Made by a program: the position numbers and the translations under genes. Below are positions 56,005-64,000 of a stretch of DNA of 64,000 bases, piece after piece. The stretch is from Paenibacillus_V sp046244365 (GTDB taxonomy: Bacteria; Bacillota; Bacilli; Paenibacillales; NBRC-103111): the NCBI RefSeq assembly GCF_046244365.1, contig NZ_CP176395.1:1-64000 (forward strand), given 5' to 3'. Within the stretch, counting starts at the first letter, position 1. Each line of letters begins with the position of its first letter. The notes below the pieces were generated by a model. That model saw only the letters and a program-made list of their open reading frames with translations, did not search any database and was not told the origin of the DNA.

Positions 56005-56586
56005 ATGGCTCATCGCATTTTGTTCGTCTGTACGGGGAATACATGCCGAAGCCCGCTGGCCGAAGGGCTTTTGCGGATATTGGCGGGGGTGAAGGGGCTT
56101 CCGGTCGAAGTAAAGTCGGCCGGCGTAGCCGCGATGGACGGCTGCTCCGTATCGGCGCATTCGGCATCGATTTTGCGTGACAAGGGGTTTACGGGTTCGA
56201 TTACGTCCCAAACGCTCACCGGCCAACTCGTCGGCTGGGCTGATTTGATTTTGACCATGACGGTTAACCATAAACGGTCGGTCATTCAGCAGTACCCGGA
56301 TTCCGCGGACAAAACGTTCACGCTCAAAGAGTACGCCGAGGACGACGCAAGGGTGCTTGAGGCCGTCCGCGAGCACGGAGAGCTGAGCGCGGAGCTTCAT
56401 ATGAAGCAGGCCCTTGGCCAGCCTATAAGCCCGCAGGAATGGGGGAGGCTGCGCGATATGGCCGATCGGCTGCCGAATTACGATATCGCCGACCCGTACG
56501 GCGGCTCCAAAGCCATGTATGAGCATTGCGCGGCGGAAATCGAAAGCAGCCTATATAAATTGCAGGGCCGCTTGAGAGCGGATTGA
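56005..56586 (+). CDS. ywlE: Low-molecular-weight phosphatase, YwlE type (protein arginine phosphatase)
   Basis: The P-loop CTGNTCRS near residue 9 matches YwlE, whose Thr in C-T-G-N-T-C-R selects phosphoarginine over phosphotyrosine. The general-acid loop DIADPYGG is near 165. At 193 residues it is longer than B. subtilis YwlE (150); the extra residues lie in the second half (about 75-140). It would reverse McsB arginine phosphorylation. The ATG follows AGAAGGGGG. Confidence 0.9.
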   Translation: MAHRILFVCTGNTCRSPLAEGLLRILAGVKGLPVEVKSAGVAAMDGCSVSAHSASILRDKGFTGSITSQTLTGQLVGWADLILTMTVNHKRSVIQQYPDSADKTFTLKEYAEDDARVLEAVREHGELSAELHMKQALGQPISPQEWGRLRDMADRLPNYDIADPYGGSKAMYEHCAAEIESSLYKLQGRLRAD

Positions 56587-56681
56587 CCGCTTGGCGGGGG
56601 CTCCCGGCGCTTCGGTATTCTCTTGCGAGGCGCCGCCTGCTCCCTACCGATTTTAGCAAGATGCGGCAGGCATCCGGAATC

Positions 56682-56710
56682 TTTACAGCGCGGCAGGAAT
56701 GCGTTATGAT
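56682..56710 (+). promoter_or_regulatory. Promoter of the ZTP riboswitch transcript
   Basis: TTTACA (56682-56687), a 17-bp spacer and TATGAT (56705-56710), about 19 bp before the aptamer. Confidence 0.75.
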
Positions 56711-56728
56711 AGGGGTAAGTGAATAGGA

Positions 56729-56799
56729 CTCAATGTAACTGGCGACAAGTGGGAATAACCACAATGGAGCATTGAGGGAATCGGCCGGTCGCCTGGGCA
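56729..56799 (+). ncRNA. ZTP (pfl) riboswitch
   Basis: Hallmarks of the ZTP/ZMP aptamer occur in order: P1 CTCAATG/CATTGAG (56729-56735, 56770-56776), AACTGGCGA (56737-56745), a hairpin GTGG/CCAC (56749-56762), and after a short linker GCCGGTCGCCTGGGCA (56784-56799). GGCGA can pair with TCGCC as the expected pseudoknot. A terminator follows at once. ZTP accumulates when 10-formyl-tetrahydrofolate is short. The downstream operon includes glyA, a main source of one-carbon units, which fits the family's usual targets. Confidence 0.92.
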
Positions 56800-56800
56800 A

Positions 56801-56836
56801 AGAGCAACGACGTGGAAGCACGCGTGTGCTCTTTTT
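56801..56836 (+). terminator. ZTP riboswitch terminator
   Basis: AGAGCA (56801-56806) pairs with TGCTCT (56827-56832), with CGTG/CACG inside and then T residues. It begins at the last base of the aptamer, so folding of the two is likely to be linked. Confidence 0.82.
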
Positions 56837-56983
56837 CTGTTTTCCGGCAAGAATAGGTTATACTAAGGGAAGTGCCTGGACTACGGAATTTGCAAGAAGC
56901 CGGAACGCTGATCGTTCCCGGAATGGAAGCGGCTTTTCTGTAAAGGTACGACGAGTACGGATTTTGAGGAAAGAGGTGTCCTT

Positions 56984-57442
56984 ATGAAAATTGTTATTGG
57001 TTCCGATCACGGCGGTTTTGCGTTAAAAGACGGCATTAAGGCGCTGATTACCGAAATGGGGCATGAGGTTATCGACGTGGGCTGCGACTGCACCGATTCC
57101 GTCGATTACCCGGATTACGCGCTGCCGGTATGCGAGCAGGTCGTATCCGGCGAGGCCGACCGCGGTATTCTGATTTGCGGGACGGGGATCGGCATGTCGA
57201 TCGCGGCCAACAAAATTCCCGGCATCCGCTGCGCGCTCGTACACGATACCTTCTCTGCTAAAGCGACGCGCGACCATAACGATTCCAATGTGCTGGCGCT
57301 GGGCGAACGCGTTATCGGGCCCGGACTCGCTGCGGAAATCGTGCGTATTTGGGTAGAGACGCCATTCTCGCATGGACAGCGTCACGAAACCCGCGTTGGC
57401 AAAATCAAGGCGCTGGAAGACAAGTATTCCATCCACCCGTAA
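56984..57442 (+). CDS. rpiB: Ribose 5-phosphate isomerase B
   Basis: RpiB interconverts ribose 5-phosphate and ribulose 5-phosphate. The 152-residue protein begins MKIVIGSDHGGFALK and has the catalytic Cys region ILICGTGIGMSIAANK, followed by DHNDSNVLALGERV. The ATG follows AAAGAGGTG. It is the first gene after the ZTP riboswitch. A second hairpin (GGAACG/CGTTCC, about 56914-56929) lies in the leader. It leads the rpiB-ywlG-glyA group known in Bacillus. Confidence 0.94.
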   Translation: MKIVIGSDHGGFALKDGIKALITEMGHEVIDVGCDCTDSVDYPDYALPVCEQVVSGEADRGILICGTGIGMSIAANKIPGIRCALVHDTFSAKATRDHNDSNVLALGERVIGPGLAAEIVRIWVETPFSHGQRHETRVGKIKALEDKYSIHP

Positions 57443-57528
57443 GGGAACAGGAAGAAGGCGCCCGATTGGCGGCTTTCTAACAGCGCCAGGGTATATCCGG
57501 ACGCCACTAACGGAAAGGGGATGCCGCA

Positions 57529-58176
57529 ATGCAGTCATCAGACGTCAAACCGGAAGAAATCGCAACCGAACAATCCGCCAGCGTCGATCCGAAAGCTGCG
57601 CTGGACAAGATCGAGGCGGACGTCGAGACGGTACTCGGGGAGCTCATCCAAGCGGGACGGGTGCAGCCGGGCCAGATCGTCGTCATCGGTACGAGCACGA
57701 GCGAAGTACTTGGCCGCCACATCGGAACGGCCGGCACCCTTGAAGTGGCGGAACGGCTGTACCGCGGCATCATGCGGGTAAGGGCCAAAGCCGGCTTCTA
57801 TCCGGCCTTCCAGTGCTGCGAGCATCTGAACCGCGCGCTTGTAATCGAGCGCGAGCTGCTGGCCCGCAGCCCGCAGCTTGATGAGGTATCGGTGATTCCG
57901 GTGCCTAAAGCGGGCGGATCGATGGCCGCTTATGCGTACCGGCACCTTAAGGAACCGGTGCTGGTGGAAGAGATAGCCGCGCATGCGGGCATCGACATCG
58001 GCGGCACGCTGATCGGGATGCATTTGCGGCGCGTTGCCGTTCCGCTGCGTCCTTCGATCCGCGTGATCGGCCAGGCTCCGGTACAGCTCGCTTACACGCG
58101 TCCGAAGCTGATCGGCGGCGTGCGCGCCGTCTATACGGAGGAAGCCGCCGGCGAAGCGGGCGGGAGCTGTTCTTAA
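57529..58176 (+). CDS. ywlG: YwlG family protein (TIGR01440/UPF0340)
   Basis: The 215-residue protein matches the conserved but uncharacterised YwlG family: GQIVVIGTSTSEVLGRHIGT, FQCCEHLNRALVIE and VPKAGGSMAAYAYRHL are its fixed blocks. It is soluble, with no signal. It always sits between rpiB and glyA in Bacilli, as it does here, so a tie to one-carbon or pentose metabolism is suspected but unproven. The ATG follows AAAGGGG. Confidence 0.9.
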   Translation: MQSSDVKPEEIATEQSASVDPKAALDKIEADVETVLGELIQAGRVQPGQIVVIGTSTSEVLGRHIGTAGTLEVAERLYRGIMRVRAKAGFYPAFQCCEHLNRALVIERELLARSPQLDEVSVIPVPKAGGSMAAYAYRHLKEPVLVEEIAAHAGIDIGGTLIGMHLRRVAVPLRPSIRVIGQAPVQLAYTRPKLIGGVRAVYTEEAAGEAGGSCS

Positions 58177-58300
58177 CGCCTAAGCGTTCATTCAAGGTTA
58201 AAGGCTAACGCTCAGCGTTGCCGGTATCATTTTTTCTTATCGATTAATGGGAAGCATCATCTAACCGTCTATAACGACTACGACTCAGGAGGAATCAAAC

Positions 58301-59557
58301 ATGGATCATTTGCGTAAAGCGGACCCGAAAGTATTGGAAGCGATGAATTTGGAGCTGGGCAGACAGCGCGACAAAATCGAGCTGATCGCCTCGGAAAACT
58401 TCGTTAGCCCTGCCGTTATGGAAGCTATGGGATCGGTATTGACGAACAAATATGCGGAAGGCTACCCGGGCAAGCGTTTCTACGGCGGCTGCGAATATGT
58501 CGACGTTGTGGAAGACATCGCGCGCGATCGCGCTAAGGAATTGTTCGGCGCGGAGCACGCGAACGTTCAGCCTCACTCCGGCGCGCAAGCAAACTTGGCT
58601 GTATATTTGGCTACGGTAAAACCAGGCGATACCATTTTGGGCATGAACCTGGCGCACGGCGGCCATTTGACTCACGGCAACCCGGCTAACGCATCCGGCC
58701 TTCTGTACAATTTCGTCGCATACGGCGTCAACGAGCAAACGTTCCGCATCGATTACGACGAAGTCCGCAAAGCGGCTTTCAAGCATAAGCCTAGAGTAAT
58801 CGTTGCAGGCGCAAGCGCGTATCCGCGTACGATCGATTTCGAAGCATTCGCGCAAATCGCTAACGATGTAGGCGCGCTGTTCATGGTTGACATGGCGCAC
58901 ATCGCGGGCCTTGTTGCAACGGGCTTGCACCCGAATCCGGTGCCGCACGCGCATTTCGTTACGACGACGACGCATAAAACGCTTCGCGGTCCGCGCGGCG
59001 GGATGATCCTTTGCCGGGAAGCATGGGCGAAGGAAATCGACAAAGCGGTATTCCCGGGAACGCAAGGCGGTCCTTTGATGCACGTTATCGCCGCTAAGGC
59101 GGTATCGTTCGGTGAAGCGCTGCAACCTTCGTTCAAAACGTATGCACAGAACGTCATCGACAACGCCCAAGCTATGGCGCAAGAGCTGATTGCCCAAGGA
59201 CTCGACATCGTGTCCGGCGGTACCGACAATCACCTGCTGCTCGTTGACCTGCGTAACATCAACTTAACCGGTAAAGTGGCTCAGCACATTCTCGATGAAG
59301 TCGGTATCACGGTTAACAAGAACGCGATTCCGTTCGATCCGACCAGCCCGTTCGTAACAAGCGGTATCCGTCTCGGTACGCCTGCGGCGACTTCCCGCGG
59401 ATTTGACCAAGCGGCCATGAAGTCGATCGCCCAAATGATCGCACTGACGCTCAAAAACCCGAACGATGCTGCGGTTCACGATAAAGTGCGCGGTATGGTT
59501 GCCGATTTGACGGCGCAATACCCGATGTATCCGGGCCTTACCTATAGTCAGGTATAA
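58301..59557 (+). CDS. glyA: Serine hydroxymethyltransferase
   Basis: GlyA converts serine and tetrahydrofolate to glycine and 5,10-methylene-tetrahydrofolate. The PLP lysine is in TTTTHKTLRGPRGG (near 226), with IASENFVSPAVMEAMGS at the N-terminus and GVNEQTFRIDYDEV in the middle. The 418-residue length is standard. AGGAGG precedes the ATG. It follows ywlG by 124 bp and ends in a clear terminator; it is the probable target of the ZTP riboswitch. Confidence 0.97.
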   Translation: MDHLRKADPKVLEAMNLELGRQRDKIELIASENFVSPAVMEAMGSVLTNKYAEGYPGKRFYGGCEYVDVVEDIARDRAKELFGAEHANVQPHSGAQANLAVYLATVKPGDTILGMNLAHGGHLTHGNPANASGLLYNFVAYGVNEQTFRIDYDEVRKAAFKHKPRVIVAGASAYPRTIDFEAFAQIANDVGALFMVDMAHIAGLVATGLHPNPVPHAHFVTTTTHKTLRGPRGGMILCREAWAKEIDKAVFPGTQGGPLMHVIAAKAVSFGEALQPSFKTYAQNVIDNAQAMAQELIAQGLDIVSGGTDNHLLLVDLRNINLTGKVAQHILDEVGITVNKNAIPFDPTSPFVTSGIRLGTPAATSRGFDQAAMKSIAQMIALTLKNPNDAAVHDKVRGMVADLTAQYPMYPGLTYSQV

Positions 59558-59579
59558 TCGGCATTCCTTTTCATAGAAG

Positions 59580-59604
59580 CGGGTCGCTTGCGACCCGTTT
59601 TTTT
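59580..59604 (+). terminator. Terminator after glyA
   Basis: CGGGTCG and CGACCCG pair around CTTG, followed by seven T residues. Confidence 0.92.
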
Positions 59605-59908
59605 GCACGATTTCGGGTCGAAGCCTGATCATCGTCTCGCTAGCGGGCAAACGGTTCGGAATGAAGCATGGCGGGGGAGGCGCGATTCTGGAAAATAAGG
59701 GTGATGCGCCGGTTAATCGGGATTATTCTGATATTTTTCGACGCGTTTCGGGAACGATTTATAAAAGACGACAAATGCGATACTGCATGTTGAACGATTG
59801 TGGTATAATAAGCAAGGTTTCTGTAAATTCCTGTTGACAACAGGCTTAGAACGTGAGTAACGCATGGGAAGCGCCTGTCATGTAAGCAGAACAATCGGGA
59901 GGAACAAC
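59605..59908 (+). other. glyA-upp intergenic region with upp promoter
   Basis: About 300 bp without a gene. An extended -10 (TGGTATAAT, 59801-59809) is the likely upp promoter, and CCTGT/ACAGG (59831-59844) forms a small hairpin in the leader. Nothing else is recognised. Confidence 0.55.
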
Positions 59909-60541
59909 ATGGGTAACCTGTTTGTTTGCGATCACCCTTTGATCCAGCACAAACTAACGTACATACGTGATAAAAATACGAAGACGAAAGATTTCCGCGA
60001 GCTGGTGGACGAGGTGTCCTCGCTCATGGCGTACGAGATTACGCGCAACGTCGCTCTCGAGCAAGTGGAGGTGGAGACGCCTGTTACTAAGGCTACCTGC
60101 CGTATCGTGTCCGGAAGCAACAAGATCGGCTTGATCCCGATCCTGCGTGCCGGGCTAGGCATGGTCGACGGTATGCTGAAGCTGATGCCTACGGCTGAAG
60201 TGGGACACATCGGGCTCTACCGCGATCCGCAAACGCTGCAGCCGGTGGAGTATTACGTGAAGCTGCCGACCGATCCGACACAGCGCGAGCTGATCGTCAT
60301 CGATCCGATGCTGGCGACAGGCGGATCCGCAATCGCGGCAATCGATCTTCTGAAAAAACGGCAATGCACCCGCATCAAGCTGATGTGTCTGATCGCTGCG
60401 CCGGAAGGCGTTGCTGCCGTACAGAAGGCACATCCGGACATCGATATTTACGTCGCGGCCGTTGACGAGTATTTGAACGACCACGGGTATATCGTTCCCG
60501 GTCTTGGGGATGCGGGAGACAGGCTGTTCGGCACCAATTGA
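59909..60541 (+). CDS. upp: Uracil phosphoribosyltransferase
   Basis: Upp salvages uracil to UMP with PRPP. The 210-residue protein has VDPM-like PRPP loop IVIDPMLATGGSAIAAID (near 128), GLIPILRAGLGMVDGM (near 72) and the uracil-binding end (HGYIVPGLGDAGDR). ATG 59909 follows GGGAGGAAC; the frame open upstream lacks a site. It precedes wecB and atp as in many Bacilli. Confidence 0.96.
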   Translation: MGNLFVCDHPLIQHKLTYIRDKNTKTKDFRELVDEVSSLMAYEITRNVALEQVEVETPVTKATCRIVSGSNKIGLIPILRAGLGMVDGMLKLMPTAEVGHIGLYRDPQTLQPVEYYVKLPTDPTQRELIVIDPMLATGGSAIAAIDLLKKRQCTRIKLMCLIAAPEGVAAVQKAHPDIDIYVAAVDEYLNDHGYIVPGLGDAGDRLFGTN

Positions 60542-60557
60542 TTACGATGTAAAGAAT

Positions 60558-60593
60558 AGGCGGCTACAGCGCCATGCTGCGCTCCGCCTTTTT
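60558..60593 (+). terminator. Terminator after upp
   Basis: AGGCGG-CTAC-AGCGC pairs with GCGCT-CCGCCT, followed by five T residues. Confidence 0.82.
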
Positions 60594-60659
60594 GCGGCGA
60601 ATGCGGCAGCGGAGCAACTGGTTTTGCGGCTCTACATGGATGATGGGGGGAATAATCGG

Positions 60660-61805
60660 ATGAAACGCATCAAAGTCATGACCATATTCGGGACGCGTCC
60701 CGAGGCGATCAAGATGGTTCCGCTCGTTCTCGAGCTGCAAAAATATCCGGAGCAAATTGAATCGGTCGTTTGCGTGACCGCTCAGCACCGGCAAATGTTA
60801 GATCAGGTGCTGGAATTGTTTCACGTGAAACCGGATTACGATCTCGACGTCATGAAAGACCGCCAGTCGCTTAACGAGCTGACGGTTCGCGTGCTGCAAG
60901 GGCTCGATCCGATTTTGAAGGAAGCGAAGCCGGATATCGTGCTGGTTCACGGCGATACGTCGACGACATTCCTTGCAAGCTACGCGGCCTTCTTGCAGCG
61001 GATTAAAGTCGGTCATGTGGAAGCGGGACTTCGTACTTGGAACAAGCTTTCGCCGTATCCGGAAGAAATGAACCGCCAGCTTACGGGAGTGCTGTCCGAT
61101 CTTCATTTTGCTCCGACCGACTGGTCGGCAGGCAATCTGAGGAACGAAAGCAAGCCGGAGGATGCGATATACGTAACCGGCAATACGATAACCGATGTCC
61201 TGCAATACTTGGTTAAGGAAGATTTCACGCATCCGATGCTCGATTGGGCCAAGGACGGAAAGCTTATTCTCATGACAGCGCACCGCAGCGAGTCGCAAGG
61301 GGAACCGCATCGACGTATTTTCCAGGCGGTGAGACGAATCGCGGACGAGTTCGAGGATGTACGCATTGTGTATCCGGTTCATCTGAACCCCGCCGTCCTA
61401 GAACCCGCACACGAAATATTAGGCGGTCATCCGCGCATTCAGTTGATTAAACCGCTAGACGTCTTCGAATTGTACAACTTCTATCCGCACACGCACTTGA
61501 TCTTGACCGATTCGGGCGGGATTCAGGAAGAGGCACCTTCATTCGGTATTCCGGCACTGGTGCTTCGCGATACAACTGAACGCCCGGAAGGCGTCGGCGC
61601 CGGCGTTTTGGAACTGGTTGGAACGGACGAAGAGCTTGTCTACAGCAGGGCGAAGGCGCTGCTTACGGACGAAGCACTGTATGAGAAGATGAGCAAAGCA
61701 TCGAATCCGTATGGGGACGGCCAAGTGTCGACGAGAATCGTCAAGGCGATCTTGCATCATTTCGGACTTGCACCGGAACGGCCTGAACCTTTTTCTTCTA
61801 AATAA
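60660..61805 (+). CDS. wecB: UDP-N-acetylglucosamine 2-epimerase (non-hydrolysing)
   Basis: The enzyme (WecB/MnaA) makes UDP-ManNAc from UDP-GlcNAc for teichoic-acid linkage units or other wall polymers such as those that bind SLH domains. The 381-residue protein has KVMTIFGTRPEAIKMVPL, VHGDTSTTFLASYA, HVEAGLRTW, ILMTAHRSE and LTDSGGIQEEAPSFGIP. ATG 60660 follows GGGGGGAATAATCGG. It lies between upp and the ATP synthase genes. Confidence 0.94.
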   Translation: MKRIKVMTIFGTRPEAIKMVPLVLELQKYPEQIESVVCVTAQHRQMLDQVLELFHVKPDYDLDVMKDRQSLNELTVRVLQGLDPILKEAKPDIVLVHGDTSTTFLASYAAFLQRIKVGHVEAGLRTWNKLSPYPEEMNRQLTGVLSDLHFAPTDWSAGNLRNESKPEDAIYVTGNTITDVLQYLVKEDFTHPMLDWAKDGKLILMTAHRSESQGEPHRRIFQAVRRIADEFEDVRIVYPVHLNPAVLEPAHEILGGHPRIQLIKPLDVFELYNFYPHTHLILTDSGGIQEEAPSFGIPALVLRDTTERPEGVGAGVLELVGTDEELVYSRAKALLTDEALYEKMSKASNPYGDGQVSTRIVKAILHHFGLAPERPEPFSSK

Positions 61806-61860
61806 ACGCTGCGATTGAGATCGTGAAAGAAAGAGCTTTTGGAAGCATTTTCATGGCATA

Positions 61861-61903
61861 TGCCGGACGGCGGCGCTCCAGTCAAGGGACAACCCTTCCG
61901 GCA
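61861..61903. repeat. Hairpin between wecB and the atp promoter
   Basis: TGCCGGA (61861-61867) pairs with TCCGGCA (61897-61903), with AAGGG/CCCTT nested inside. It may help end the wecB transcript; no U-tract is present. Confidence 0.45.
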
Positions 61904-62015
61904 TGCCGAAAAAGCCCGCACCATACAGTGCCGCTGTCTGGTTTCCAAAACCGGGAAGCCTTGAAGCACAAGGGTTTTTCGCAAAATGTTCACGAAATGT
62001 TTGATATTTGATGAA

Positions 62016-62044
62016 TTGACATTGCCACCATGCTCCGATACAAT
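62016..62044 (+). promoter_or_regulatory. atp operon promoter
   Basis: TTGACA (62016-62021), a 17-bp spacer and TACAAT (62039-62044), 27 bp before the first atp gene. Confidence 0.85.
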
Positions 62045-62070
62045 AAATGAGGATTGTTAGGGGTTGTGCC

Positions 62071-62304
62071 ATGAAGAAATCGGATTCTTCCAACCAGAGT
62101 CCATGGCGGGCTGCCGGATTACTAGGAGCGATTGGTCTGGATGTTGCGGCCTGTACGGTACTCGGGTATTTCGGCGGACGTTATGCGGAAAGCATTTTCG
62201 GCGGAGGAAAGGGATGGGTAATCGGGGGCGTGCTGGTCGGCTTTTTCGTCGGCATCGCAACGGTCGTTCTAATCATAAGGAAATTTATGGAGGACGACAA
62301 ATGA
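62071..62304 (+). CDS. atpZ: AtpZ/AtpI-family small membrane protein
   Basis: The 77-residue protein has two membrane helices with GYFGGRYAE between them, typical of the AtpZ (putative F0F1-ATPase subunit) family. AtpZ has been linked to Mg2+/Ca2+ handling at the ATP synthase. ATG 62071 follows AGGGG. It overlaps atpI in ATGA. Confidence 0.85.
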   Translation: MKKSDSSNQSPWRAAGLLGAIGLDVAACTVLGYFGGRYAESIFGGGKGWVIGGVLVGFFVGIATVVLIIRKFMEDDK

Positions 62305-62675
62305 TTGACTTATCGACCCATCTTCGGACTTTGCTGCGCGCAACTCTTTTTCTTATGGCTGCAGGACTTGTTGGTTGGGCGTTGGTCCCATGGATTCGCC
62401 CTTATGCGGCGGGAGTCATGCTGGGAGCGGTCGGCAGTCTCGTGAATGCGCATCTGCTGCGTTACAAGATTGAAATGCTTGGGCAGCAGCTTGTCGAGAA
62501 AACGCAGAAACGAGTCGGTCTAGGGTTTGTGGCGCGTCTTAGCGTGTCGCTGATTGCCGTTATGGTGGCGATCAAGCAGCCCGGAGTCGATTTGCCGTCG
62601 ACGATCGTTGGTTTATTTTTTGCCCAAATGGTTACACTCCTTTTAGGCATTGTAACCATTTTTAAACGTAAGTAG
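62301..62675 (+). CDS. atpI: ATP synthase subunit I
   Basis: The 124-residue protein has four hydrophobic helices (LRATLFLMAAGLVGWALV, AAGVMLGAVGSLVNAHLL, LSVSLIAVMVA, VGLFFAQMVTLLLGIVTI) and the position of atpI before atpB. AtpI helps assemble the c-ring. Its start overlaps the previous stop. Confidence 0.88.
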   Translation: MIDLSTHLRTLLRATLFLMAAGLVGWALVPWIRPYAAGVMLGAVGSLVNAHLLRYKIEMLGQQLVEKTQKRVGLGFVARLSVSLIAVMVAIKQPGVDLPSTIVGLFFAQMVTLLLGIVTIFKRK

Positions 62676-62711
62676 CAATGCAACCCATTGGAAAGGGGTG
62701 AAAATGGACTA

Positions 62712-63497
62712 ATGCATGAATTTCCTTTATGGCAAATCGGCGGATTGAACATCGACGTTTCTACTTTTTTGGCGATTATCGTGTCCTGTGTCGTCGTGTT
62801 CGTGCTGGCTCGCGTTGCAGTAAGCAACCTGTCAGTCGAAAACCCTTCCAAGATTCAAAACTTCATGGAGTGGGTCGTAGAGTTCGTACACAACCTGATA
62901 GCCAGCACCATGCCGCTTAACAAGGTAAAAACTTACCTCTCTCTCGGTATGACGCTGATTCTCTTTATCTTCGTTTCCAACTTGCTTGGCCTGCCTTTCG
63001 GTATCGTGACCGAGCATACGGAAGAAGTGAAGCTATTCGGACATACGTTAATCTCGCAAGAGATGATTCAAAAAGGGATCGACAAGGGCCATCACGGGGC
63101 GGAAGTGGCATGGTGGAAATCGCCAACCGCTGACGTATCGGTAACGTTCGGTCTTGCTGCGATCGTGTTCTTCTTGACGCATTTCCTTGGGTTGACGCGC
63201 AATACCAAGCACTATCTGAAACACTATTTCGAGCCGTTCCCTTTCTTTTTCCCATTGAACGTGCTTAAAGAGCTTTCGAAGCCGCTGACGCTCAGCCTTC
63301 GTTTGTTCGCTAACATTTTTGCGGGTGAAGTACTGATCTCGACCATTCTTATGGCCGGCGTCTGGGGAACTCCGCTACTTGCCGCTTGGCAAGGTTTCAG
63401 TCTTTTCGTAGGCGGCGTACAGGCGTTCCTGTTTACGATTTTGACCATGGTGTACATTGGCTCGGCAGCTATCCACAATGAAGAAGATCATCATTAA
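62712..63497 (+). CDS. atpB: ATP synthase F0 subunit a
   Basis: Subunit a forms the proton half-channels. The 261-residue protein has multiple membrane helices and the block SLRLFANIFAGEVLI with the essential Arg, plus the helix that faces the c-ring. ATG 62712 is used; GGAAAGGGG lies 13 bases upstream, a somewhat long spacing. Two small hairpins (GAGGC/GCCTC and CGGGT/ACCCG, 63520-63546) precede atpE. Confidence 0.96.
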   Translation: MHEFPLWQIGGLNIDVSTFLAIIVSCVVVFVLARVAVSNLSVENPSKIQNFMEWVVEFVHNLIASTMPLNKVKTYLSLGMTLILFIFVSNLLGLPFGIVTEHTEEVKLFGHTLISQEMIQKGIDKGHHGAEVAWWKSPTADVSVTFGLAAIVFFLTHFLGLTRNTKHYLKHYFEPFPFFFPLNVLKELSKPLTLSLRLFANIFAGEVLISTILMAGVWGTPLLAAWQGFSLFVGGVQAFLFTILTMVYIGSAAIHNEEDHH

Positions 63498-63584
63498 GAA
63501 GTTGTCGCGCTCATTTATGAGGCAAAGCCTCTCGGGTAAAACCCGTATATCTTAGATTCACCACTATGAGGAGGATGTTTACAA

Positions 63585-63800
63585 ATGGAATTATTGGCAG
63601 CAGCAATCGCTATCGGTTTGGGTGCACTTGGCGCAGGTATTGGTAACGGTATGATCGTAAGCAAAACGGTAGAAGGTATCTCCCGTCAGCCTGAGCTCCG
63701 CGGTACGCTTCAAACGACAATGTTTATCGGTGTTGGTATCGTCGAGGTTGTTCCTATCATCGGCGTCGTTCTTGCATTCCTGATGTTCTTCAAAGCGTAA
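63585..63800 (+). CDS. atpE: ATP synthase F0 subunit c
   Basis: The 71-residue hairpin protein has the Gly-rich first helix (GLGALGAGIGNG), the polar loop RQPE and the second helix with the ion-binding Glu in GIVEVVPIIG. The motif set fits a proton-type ring, without the Na+-binding residues. GAGGAGG precedes the ATG. Confidence 0.97.
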   Translation: MELLAAAIAIGLGALGAGIGNGMIVSKTVEGISRQPELRGTLQTTMFIGVGIVEVVPIIGVVLAFLMFFKA

Positions 63801-63855
63801 ATCACATGCCCGTGTATTGGCGGGGAAGGCCTAAGCCATCCGCGCCTTCGTTTTG

Positions 63856-63922
63856 CCCAAGATTGAGCGGCGGTTACAACAGCAGGATAGGATAGCAACA
63901 GTGCGCCGATCTTGGGTCTTTT
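63856..63922 (+). terminator. Terminator-like hairpin between atpE and atpF
   Basis: CCCAAGAT plus CGGCG (63856-63872) pairs with CGCCG plus ATCTTGGG (63904-63916), followed by TCTTTT. Inside an operon this would act as a partial terminator, raising the amount of subunit c over downstream subunits. Confidence 0.7.
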
Positions 63923-63995
63923 AAAGCGAAAGGGTGCTTGTGTACGACAAGCGTCGTTGATGATTTTTCGTAGGAATTGGAAGGGAGTGACAGGA

Positions 63996-64000
63996 ATGTC
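63996..64000 (+). CDS. Start of the next atp gene (probably atpF), cut by the window end
   Basis: ATG at 63996 follows GGAAGGGAGTG with good spacing, in the position where atpF (subunit b) is expected. Only five bases are visible, so the identity rests on operon order. Confidence 0.6.

Overview
The window looks like the start of a chromosome from an endospore-forming, Gram-positive bacterium of the Paenibacillaceae type (Paenibacillus, Cohnella and relatives). It opens on the dnaA start codon and keeps the Firmicute order dnaA-dnaN-yaaA-recF-remB-gyrB-gyrA. Sporulation genes are present (spoIIR, an SspP-like spore peptide), ribosome binding sites are strong (AGGAGG), TTG and GTG starts are frequent, and composition is moderately GC-rich. 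The family assignment is inference from gene content and protein similarity; no search was run.

Layout. 1-11.7 kb: replication genes, oriC between dnaA and dnaN, gyrase, a PgaB/IcaB-type deacetylase and an HD-GYP protein. 11.7-16.9 kb: one complete rRNA operon (16S-23S-5S, no spacer tRNA) with two promoters and a terminator. 17-24.5 kb: a glycoside-hydrolase-like lipoprotein, guaB, dacA, pdxST, serS and tRNA-Ser. 24.6-29.3 kb: a small spore-associated gene cluster, a phosphodiester-glycosidase-like exoprotein, a second PgaB-type deacetylase and tRNA-Pro/tRNA-Arg. 29.5-32.5 kb: an ECF sigma/anti-sigma operon with two membrane proteins. 32.5-34.5 kb: an AT-rich patch with a solute-binding lipoprotein and broken ABC transporter pieces. 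34.5-39 kb, minus strand: a BmrC/BmrD-like heterodimeric exporter and tadA. 39-47 kb: a DnaA-box cluster, a c-di-GMP-I riboswitch ahead of a PilZ gene, a 1707-residue SLH-anchored surface protein behind PHO-box-like operators, a glucosaminidase and a 52-residue peptide. 47-64 kb: ychF, prfA, prmC, a dihydroorotate-dehydrogenase-like/membrane fusion, spoIIR, ywlC, mntP, ywlE, a ZTP riboswitch ahead of rpiB-ywlG-glyA, then upp, wecB and the start of the atp operon.

How the parts fit. Two themes recur. The first is c-di-GMP and the cell surface: an HD-GYP protein, a c-di-GMP riboswitch controlling a c-di-GMP receptor, RemB, two PgaB-type deacetylases and a giant SLH protein. The second is nucleotide and one-carbon supply: guaB, upp, pdxST, and glyA behind a ZTP sensor. 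In Bacillus subtilis tadA is followed by scr-dnaX-recR, and the prfA-to-atp block lies on the other replichore. Here scr-dnaX-recR is absent after tadA and the prfA-atp block sits 47 kb to the right of dnaA, still co-directional with replication. That suggests a rearrangement across the origin.

Most unusual items: the 666-residue fusion of a degenerate DHODH-like barrel with a duplicated membrane module (50477-52477), the GTTCA-N6-GTTCA operators before the SLH gene, the DnaA-box cluster at 39.1-39.3 kb, and the two metabolite/second-messenger riboswitches.
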